From assembly GCA_002482565.1 (NCBI GenBank), contig DLGG01000079.1, forward strand, positions 25,937 to 31,252: a DNA stretch of 5,316 bases. Direction: 5' to 3'. Positions 1 through 3,847 of this stretch are shown here, piece by piece. Below the pieces are notes generated by a model, which made no database searches, had not been told where the DNA came from, and was given only the letters and a program-made list of their open reading frames with translations. This DNA comes from Solidesulfovibrio magneticus. GTDB lineage: Bacteria > Desulfobacterota > Desulfovibrionia > Desulfovibrionales > Desulfovibrionaceae. The stretch's first letter is position 1. Each line of letters starts with the position of its first letter. A program made the position numbers and the translations under genes.

Positions 1-3
1 TCG

Positions 4-23
4 TCCTAACCTATTCCTAACCT
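4..23. repeat. Tandem TCCTAACCT motifs, 11-base period
   Basis: TCCTAACCT occurs at 4-12 and again at 15-23, exactly 11 bases apart, so both copies face the same side of the helix. An exact inverted copy (AGGTTAGGA) lies at 128-136, just before the tRNA fragment, and a partial copy (TTCCTAAC) lies at 242-249 beyond the terminator. Helically phased short repeats flanking an att core are typical of arm-type integrase or Xis binding sites. That role is inferred; the repeats themselves are read directly. Confidence 0.5.
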
Positions 24-127
24 GAAGGCTAAAAACCGTCAAATATCCTCAAAGATCGATCACATTTTCACCCGAAAACTTTACAACCAATAGCTTGTTT
101 TTTAAGGATAATTAGACACAGTTCAAG

Positions 128-136
128 AGGTTAGGA
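128..136. repeat. Inverted copy of the TCCTAACCT motif beside the tRNA fragment
   Basis: AGGTTAGGA at 128-136 is the exact reverse complement of the two motifs at 4-12 and 15-23. It ends six bases before the inverted-repeat core at 142-170. Its position between the motif pair and the putative crossover site fits an integrase arm site, but a nine-base match alone is modest evidence. Confidence 0.4.
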
Positions 137-141
137 AATTG

Positions 142-170
142 CGGTCGACGGGCTCATAACCCGAAGACCG
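142..170. other. Putative attachment-site core centred on the anticodon loop
   Basis: Two 11-base arms face each other across a 7-base spacer. The left arm is CGGTCGACGGG (142-152), the spacer is CTCATAA (153-159, the tRNA anticodon loop), and the right arm (160-170) reads CGGTCTTCGGG on the opposite strand. The arms agree at 9 of 11 positions. The outer five bases of the left arm are not part of a normal tRNA-fMet, so the extended symmetry is not explained by the tRNA fold. Tyrosine recombinases that use the anticodon-loop site of tRNA genes bind inverted core sites around a roughly 7-bp overlap, which this matches. Assignment as an att core is inference. Confidence 0.5.
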
Positions 171-197
171 TGGGTTCAAATCTCACCCCCGCAACCA
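149..197 (+). pseudogene. 3' fragment of initiator tRNA-fMet (CAT anticodon)
   Basis: The 3' two-thirds of an initiator tRNA gene is recognisable. It has the initiator-type GGG anticodon stem with loop CTCATAA (153-159; anticodon CAT at 155-157), a variable loop at 165-169, a T arm of GTGGG / TTCAAAT / CTCAC (170-186, one G-T wobble), the acceptor 3' strand CCCCGCA (187-193), discriminator A194 and encoded CCA (195-197). The three G-C pairs next to the loop are the hallmark of tRNA-fMet. No D arm or 5' acceptor strand (expected near CGCGGGG) is present upstream, so this cannot be a functional tRNA. Such 3' stubs are normally the duplicated att site left by an integrating island. Variable-loop and T-stem bases differ from the E. 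coli gene as I recall it, so the stub may have diverged or may reflect the host's own sequence. Confidence 0.8.
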
Positions 198-206
198 GGA
201 AGTCCA

Positions 207-243
207 AGGGCTGACGCCAAAAGCGTCGGCCCTTTTTCTTTTT
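207..243 (+). terminator. Rho-independent terminator after the tRNA fragment
   Basis: AGGGCTGACGC (207-217) pairs with GCGTCGGCCCT (223-233) to give an 11-bp stem with one G-T pair and a CAAAA loop. It is followed by a T-rich tail (233-243, interrupted by one C). It lies 10 bases after the CCA end and is positioned to end transcription of the tRNA. Since such terminators normally belong to the resident tRNA gene, it supports reading the sequence to the right of the fragment as the original chromosomal side. Confidence 0.85.
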
Positions 244-249
244 CCTAAC

Positions 250-724
250 ACTTCCTGCCCAGGAACGGAAAGCGGGTAGCGCACAAGCCCTTACGATCTC
301 TCATATCCTTGACCGGACAGGCCAAAGCCCTGCCGCCTCTTTCCGTGCCAAGGGCATGGGAACTCCACCGCGCCCCCCCTTCCTCTTTCCACCATCAACC
401 GCCCCGGCGTTGCCCCGTCAGGACAGGAACCTCCCCTATCCCTCAAGACTGGTCGGCTCCTAGTGAAACAGGGCTGCCTGGAGCGCATGGGCCGCACCTC
501 CGGCAACGCGAAAGCGGCCCATCTCCACCCGGGAGACAGGCCGCCTTTGATTCGATTGCCCGGTCTTATGCTCAAAGCCGGTTCCGGCCGCCAACAAGGT
601 CCAGGCCAACCGGCGCAGCCGGCGCAAATTCCACCTGGGGCGGCCTAGCTGATCGCCGCCGCAATCACACCGACATTGACACCACATTGACGAATGTGGC
701 CTTGCAGCGCTGTTTAGCCCCTGC
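250..724. other. Gene-free GC-rich spacer between tRNA stub and kinase gene
   Basis: I see no supportable gene here. The open frames that cross it (291-575 minus, 309-1010 plus, 460-762 minus, 463-648 plus) encode arginine/proline-rich low-complexity peptides with no family motif, and none has a clear ribosome binding site. Small symmetric elements are present: TTCCTGCCCAGGAA at 252-265 (6-base arms, 2-base spacer), an imperfect GGCCGCC/GGCGGCC pair at 586-592 and 639-645, and a perfect hairpin at 682-699. The stretch could be degraded coding sequence accumulated next to an integration site, but no parent gene is recognisable. Confidence 0.5.
682..699 (-). other. Perfect hairpin just downstream of the kinase gene
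   Basis: CCACATT (682-688), loop GACG, AATGTGG (693-699) form a perfect 7-bp stem 25 bases past the kinase stop codon. It could help end or stabilise the regulator-kinase mRNA. There is no T-run on the minus-strand side after it, so it is not a standard intrinsic terminator. Confidence 0.3.
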
Positions 725-1816
725 TCAACCGTGTTCGCCACGGCCTGCCCTCGGCAGGCCATGGCCTGGGTCGATGGGCCAGGTCAGCGTGAAAACCGTG
801 CCGCCGCTGGCGGCCGTCCTGCAGGCAGCGTGTCCTCCATGGGCACGCGCGATGGCAGCCACCACGGCCAGCCCCAGGCCGCTGCCGCCCGAGCGCGCGC
901 CCTGCGCGCGTCGAAACGCCGTAAATACATACGGAAGCAAGTCGTCCGGCAGGCCTGGCCCCTCATCTTCCACGCTGAGTTCGCACCAGCCATCCTTGAT
1001 GCGGGACTGAATTCGCACAGGGCCTGCCACGGCATATCGGCACACGTTATCAAGAAGCGCCAGGAGCGCCTGCCGGATACGCACCGGATCGCAGCATACA
1101 GACCGCGCGTCCAGGTCCAGGAACGCACTTTGGCCCGCCGCCTGCAACGCGTCGCCAACCATATCCACGACGGCCCGGATTGCAGCGTCAAGCTGCGCCT
1201 CTTGCCACTGCAAATCCAGATGGCCGCTCTCCACCAGACTCACCACACGCAGATCCTCGATCAGCCGCGTCAAGCCCTCAACCTGGGTCAGCAAGCTCAG
1301 GAACTGGGAGGCGCTGGGCGTAAAAACACCTTCGGCCAGGCCTTGCAGGCGGCCGCGCAGGATTGTCACGGGGGTGCGCAGTTCGTGAGCAATCGCGGCG
1401 TTCCAGAATGCTTGCTCTTCGGTCATGCGTTGCAACTGATTGGCCATGGCATTGAAGTCGTCCGCCAATTGGGCGGCTTCGCCCAAAGAGCGGTCGCCCG
1501 CCACGGCACGCGCGTTGAGATCGCCCTGGGCCACGCGGCGGATGCTGTCCGCCACCGAGTTGAGCGGGACCAGGATGCGGCGCGACAGGTTGACCGCCAC
1601 GAGGATGGACAGCGCCAGACCGGCAAGGGTGGAGCCGATCACCCATATCCACTCCGGCCCCGTAGGTATCCAGCTATAGTCCAAAGGATTGTCGGGCCAA
1701 TAGACGGACCACAGATAGTAGAACGCATACGACATCAGGATGACGAGCAAGGTGACGCCCAGCGCAATCGCCATCATCGCCAGCATGATCTGGCGACTCA
1801 GCCCGACCAATTTCAT
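725..1816 (-). CDS. adeS: AdeS-like sensor histidine kinase
   Basis: This is an inner-membrane sensor kinase (363 aa) that would phosphorylate the regulator encoded just upstream. It has a transmembrane segment at about 9-33, a short periplasmic loop (about 35-56), a second transmembrane segment at about 57-77 and a HAMP linker (about 78-131). The H-box is AIAHELRTP with phospho-accepting His144. The ATPase domain has an N-box around Asn257 (LLDN), a G1 box DEGPG (284-288), an F-box near 298-301 and a G2 box GSGLGLA (311-317). The block WNAAIAHELRTP..ILRGRLQG and the WIW motif at the second membrane segment match A. baumannii AdeS as I recall it, where Thr153 (here Thr148) is a known resistance-mutation site. 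The ATG overlaps the regulator stop codon (ATGA), implying translational coupling. About 18 residues after the last conserved strand (WPIDPG onward) look non-conserved. AdeS-family membership is secure; the inducing signal is unknown. Confidence 0.93.
   Translation of the reverse strand: MKLVGLSRQIMLAMMAIALGVTLLVILMSYAFYYLWSVYWPDNPLDYSWIPTGPEWIWVIGSTLAGLALSILVAVNLSRRILVPLNSVADSIRRVAQGDLNARAVAGDRSLGEAAQLADDFNAMANQLQRMTEEQAFWNAAIAHELRTPVTILRGRLQGLAEGVFTPSASQFLSLLTQVEGLTRLIEDLRVVSLVESGHLDLQWQEAQLDAAIRAVVDMVGDALQAAGQSAFLDLDARSVCCDPVRIRQALLALLDNVCRYAVAGPVRIQSRIKDGWCELSVEDEGPGLPDDLLPYVFTAFRRAQGARSGGSGLGLAVVAAIARAHGGHAACRTAASGGTVFTLTWPIDPGHGLPRAGRGEHG
737..765. repeat. Strong hairpin inside the 3' end of the kinase gene
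   Basis: GGCCTGCC (742-749), loop CTC, GGCAGGCC (753-760) is a perfect 8-bp stem. It is extended by GCCA/TGGC (737-740 and 762-765) after one C-A mismatch. It encodes part of the non-conserved kinase tail. The very stable fold at the end of the reading frame may act as an mRNA 3' structure, or may be an intergenic hairpin absorbed by extension of the frame. Confidence 0.45.
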
Positions 1817-2550
1817 TCGCCGCCCCGCAGCTTGTAGCCGACCCCGCGCACGCCAACCGGGATTCCCTGGACGCCGAGATCCTCCAGTTTCTTGCGAAGC
1901 TTGCTGATGTGGCTGTCCACCGTGCGCTCCAGGGCATCCCCCTCGGGCAGACAGGCGGCCAGCAGTTCAGAGCGACTGAACACCCGCCTGGGCACCCCCG
2001 CCAGATGGGCCAGCAACTTAAACTCCGTCAACGTCAGCGCCAGGAGCTGACGCTGGCCCAAGACGCGTACGCTGGCTTCGTGGTTGTCCAGGTCGATCAG
2101 GAAAGGCGCTACGCGAAGGACCCGCCGATTCTGGCCATCGCCGCGGGCAAGACAGCGGCGCAGCACCGCCTGGGTCCTGGCCACGACTTCCGCCGGATTA
2201 AACGGCTTGACGATATAGTCGTCGGCGCCGATGCGCAGTCCCGTCAGCTTGTCTATGTCCTGGTCATAAGCCGTCAGCATGATGACGGGCGTGTCACCCC
2301 GATGGCGGATCTCGGAGAGCACCTGCCAGCCGTCCAGGCGCGGCATCTGCACGTCCAACAAGACGAGGTCGGGTTTGAGGGTCTGGTGCAACTCAAGCGC
2401 CCGAAGGCCGTCCGCGGCATGCACGCTACGCATGCCGCCGCGCGCCAGATAGGCGGCGAGGATTTCGGCGATCTCGGACTCGTCCTCGGCGATCAGCACC
2501 AGGGATTCGCGGCCATTTTGCCACTCGGAGCGCGATTTCCGTTCAAGCAT
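1813..2550 (-). CDS. adeR: AdeR-like OmpR-family response regulator
   Basis: This is a cytoplasmic two-component transcription regulator (245 aa from the chosen start). The receiver domain (about 16-132) shows the acidic pair Glu22/Asp23, phospho-acceptor Asp66 (LLLD), Thr93 (MLTA) and Lys115 (VKPFNP). The winged-helix DNA-binding domain (about 145-243) ends with recognition helix ERTVDSHISKLRKKLE (208-223) and wing RGVGYKL (235-241). The segments TPVIMLTA.DQDIDK, LRIGADD and DALERTVDSH..SKLRKKLE match A. baumannii AdeR, activator of adeABC, as I recall that protein. Two upstream in-frame ATGs (2592 and 2586) would add 12-14 residues. I prefer 2550 because the upstream ones lie inside the operator repeats and at or upstream of the likely promoter start point. 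The weakness is that GGAG (2565-2568) stands 14 bases away, an unusually long spacing. The gene is read divergently from the efflux operon and precedes the kinase with a 4-base overlap. Confidence 0.92.
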   Translation of the reverse strand: MLERKSRSEWQNGRESLVLIAEDESEIAEILAAYLARGGMRSVHAADGLRALELHQTLKPDLVLLDVQMPRLDGWQVLSEIRHRGDTPVIMLTAYDQDIDKLTGLRIGADDYIVKPFNPAEVVARTQAVLRRCLARGDGQNRRVLRVAPFLIDLDNHEASVRVLGQRQLLALTLTEFKLLAHLAGVPRRVFSRSELLAACLPEGDALERTVDSHISKLRKKLEDLGVQGIPVGVRGVGYKLRGGE

Positions 2551-2565
2551 GGCAGTTTTTTCTAC

Positions 2566-2609
2566 TCCATCGAATTTACATCTCATATCCATTGAAAATC
2601 CATCGAGTC
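2566..2609. promoter_or_regulatory. Tandem 11-base direct repeats, likely AdeR-type operator
   Basis: Four consecutive 11-base units start at 2566, 2577, 2588 and 2599: TCCATCGAATT, TACATCTCATA, TCCATTGAAAA, TCCATCGAGTC. Units 1, 3 and 4 share TCCATYGA; unit 2 matches it at 5 of 8 positions. OmpR-family dimers bind direct repeats one helical turn apart, and A. baumannii AdeR is known to bind 10-bp direct repeats separated by one base between adeR and adeA, giving the same 11-base period in the same gene arrangement. The repeats are seen directly; binding by this regulator is inferred. Confidence 0.72.
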
Positions 2610-2611
2610 AA
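2582..2611 (-). promoter_or_regulatory. adeR: Putative sigma70 promoter of the regulator-kinase operon
   Basis: On the minus strand, TTGACT (2611-2606) and TATGAG (2587-2582) are separated by 18 bases, matching the consensus at 5 of 6 and 4 of 6 positions. Transcription would begin near 2575, giving a leader of about 25 bases before the ATG at 2550. Operator units 3 and 4 occupy the spacer and touch the -35 element, so binding there could repress the operon's own promoter. Confidence 0.45.
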
Positions 2612-2656
2612 GGCAAGGAGACGCCGAGCATTGCGGGCACAGGGCTGCCTGCTCCT

Positions 2657-2662
2657 GAAGGA
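2657..2662 (+). promoter_or_regulatory. adeA: Ribosome binding site deciding the adaptor start
   Basis: GAAGGA ends seven bases before the ATG at 2670, a good spacing. It fixes that start over the in-frame ATG at 2592, which would put an arginine-rich extension in front of the signal peptide. Confidence 0.75.
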
Positions 2663-2669
2663 ATCCACC

Positions 2670-3827
2670 ATGAAGATCAAACGACTGTGCCGCCAGAGCG
2701 GCTTTTGGGTCCTCTCGGTTTTGCTGTTGGCCGGCAGTGTTCAGGCCGAATCGGAGGAGGCGATCTCGCCGCCGCTGGTATCCGTGATGACCGTCGCGCC
2801 GTCGCGGCTGGAACTGAGCGAGATTCTGCCAGGGCGCGTCGCTGCGGTGCGCATCGCCGAGATCCGGCCGCAGGTCAGCGGCATCGTGCAGCGCCGCCTG
2901 TTCGAACAGGGCGCCGAGGTCAAGGCCGGCCAGCCCCTGTTCCAGATCAACCCGGCGCCGTTCATGGCCGAGGCCGACGCCACGGAAGCAGCCCTGAAAC
3001 GGGCCGAGGTCGCGTTGGCGCGAGCCCAGCTGCAAACCAGCCGGCTGCAGTCGTTGGTCGATGTCGGTGCGGTCAGCCGCCAGGTCTACGACGACGCGGT
3101 CTCCCTGCGCGACCAAGCGGCCGCCGACGTCGCCCAGGCCCGCGCCACGCTCAAACGCCGCCAGCTTGATCTGAAGTTCGCCACCGTGGAAGCGCCTATT
3201 TCCGGGCGTATCGAGCAGGCGCTGGTGAGCGAGGGCGCGTTGGTCGGCAGCGGCGACAGCAGTCCCATGGCGCGTATCCATCAGATTGACCAAGTCTATG
3301 TCGATGTGCGCCGCCCGGCGTCCTCGCTCGAATCGCTGCGTCAGGCACTGATGTCGCAACAGGCCAGCGCCGATGAGGGGCTGCCCGTGGCCATCTTACG
3401 AAGCGATGGCGAGGCGTACGATGTCACCGGGCGCATTCTGTTCTCAGGCATAAACGTCGATGCCGGCACCGGCGACGTCCTGCTGCGCGTGCTGGTGAAC
3501 AACCCGCAACGCCTGCTCCTGCCGGGCATGTTCGTGCGCGCACGCGTGCCGCGTACCAGCTATGCCGAGGCACTGATGGTGCCACAGCAGGCGGTGGTAC
3601 GAAACGACGGTGAGCCGCAGATATGGGTCGTTGACGCGCACAACCGGGCGCAACTCATCCCGGTCAAATTGGGTGAGTTGCTCAACCGGCACTATCGCAT
3701 CCAGTCCGGCCTCGCCGCCGGGCAAACAATCGTGGTCGAAGGGATGGCGCGCCTGTCCAACGGCATCGAAGTGCAAGCCCACGAGTGGCAAGCGTCTGAA
3801 CTGACAACCGCAGCATCTTCGCACTGA
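2670..3827 (+). CDS. adeA: RND efflux periplasmic adaptor subunit, AdeA-like
   Basis: This is the membrane-fusion (HlyD/AcrA family) protein (385 aa) that bridges the inner-membrane pump and an outer-membrane channel. A signal peptide (positive start, hydrophobic 11-22, cleavage after VQA at 24-26) precedes the mature protein. Lipoyl half-domain 1 is near 58-94 (AEIRPQVSGIV, then QPLFQIN). An alpha-helical hairpin spans about 98-165, lipoyl half 2 is at about 168-193 (ATVEAPISGRI), and the beta-barrel and membrane-proximal domains follow (NVDAGTGDV at 262-270, LLLPGMFVRARV at 282-293, VPQQAVVR at 304-311). These motifs match AdeA/MexX-type adaptors. There is no lipobox cysteine at the cleavage site (the only early Cys is residue 7, before the hydrophobic core), so it should be a soluble or peripherally anchored periplasmic protein, whereas AdeA as I recall it is a lipoprotein. 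It is the first gene of the operon, with the pump gene 20 bases downstream. Confidence 0.93.
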   Translation: MKIKRLCRQSGFWVLSVLLLAGSVQAESEEAISPPLVSVMTVAPSRLELSEILPGRVAAVRIAEIRPQVSGIVQRRLFEQGAEVKAGQPLFQINPAPFMAEADATEAALKRAEVALARAQLQTSRLQSLVDVGAVSRQVYDDAVSLRDQAAADVAQARATLKRRQLDLKFATVEAPISGRIEQALVSEGALVGSGDSSPMARIHQIDQVYVDVRRPASSLESLRQALMSQQASADEGLPVAILRSDGEAYDVTGRILFSGINVDAGTGDVLLRVLVNNPQRLLLPGMFVRARVPRTSYAEALMVPQQAVVRNDGEPQIWVVDAHNRAQLIPVKLGELLNRHYRIQSGLAAGQTIVVEGMARLSNGIEVQAHEWQASELTTAASSH

Positions 3828-3847
3828 ACGCCCGGGGGCACTTCGTC

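Larger units (their letters stand above)
1..141. mobile_element. Probable terminal segment of a tRNA-integrated genomic island
   Basis: This AT-rich stretch (about 36% GC over the first 120 bases, counted by hand) contrasts with the GC-rich DNA of the rest of the window and contains no open reading frame of note. It abuts a 5'-truncated initiator tRNA fragment, the usual arrangement at the distal end of an element inserted in a tRNA gene by a tyrosine recombinase. It also carries repeated short motifs of the kind found as arm-type integrase or excisionase sites (annotated separately). What is seen is the composition shift, the repeats and the truncated tRNA. The island itself is inferred, because no integrase or other mobility gene lies inside the window. 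An old, degraded insertion is also possible. Confidence 0.5.
2551..2669. promoter_or_regulatory. Divergent control region between regulator and efflux operon
   Basis: All expression signals for both transcription units must fit in these 119 bases, because both genes read outward. The regulator-proximal part (about 2551-2606) is AT-rich and holds the 11-base repeats and a minus-strand promoter. The adaptor-proximal part is GC-rich leader. For the efflux operon I see no strong sigma70 promoter. TTTACA at 2575-2580 and GAAAAT at 2594-2599 are candidate elements but are too close together (13 bases) to work as a pair. A weak promoter that depends on the regulator bound at the repeats is the simplest reading. 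Confidence 0.6.

Noticed and set aside
121..197. A complete tRNA gene
   Set aside because: The 5' acceptor strand and D arm are missing: the sequence at 121-141 cannot pair with CCCCGCA or form a D stem.
682..699. Intrinsic terminator for the kinase operon
   Set aside because: The stem is perfect but no T-run follows on the minus strand, so it is listed only as a hairpin.
460..762. 100-codon minus-strand open frame overlapping the kinase 3' end
   Set aside because: No recognisable motif, and it would overlap the kinase gene in another frame; I could not link it to any transposase or other family.
309..1010. 233-codon plus-strand open frame
   Set aside because: The composition is Pro/Arg/Ser low complexity, it runs into the antisense of the kinase gene, and it lacks a ribosome binding site.
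731..1837. 368-codon plus-strand open frame
   Set aside because: It lies antisense to the kinase gene, is rich in His/Arg/Gln, has no family motif, and is explained by the GC-rich codon pattern of the opposite strand.
1813..2592. Longer response regulator starting at 2592
   Set aside because: The extra ATGs fall within the operator repeats and at or upstream of the predicted transcript start; kept only as an alternative because the ribosome binding site for 2550 is widely spaced.
1909..2595. 228-codon plus-strand open frame
   Set aside because: It is antisense to the response regulator, whose receiver and winged-helix motifs are unmistakable; the shadow has none.
2592..2669. Upstream ATG adding 26 residues to the adaptor
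   Set aside because: It would put an arginine-rich stretch before a normal signal peptide, lies within the repeat array, and the ATG at 2670 has a well-placed GAAGGA.
2583..3359. 258-codon minus-strand open frame
   Set aside because: It is antisense to the adaptor gene and has no domain motif; it would also cross the divergent control region.
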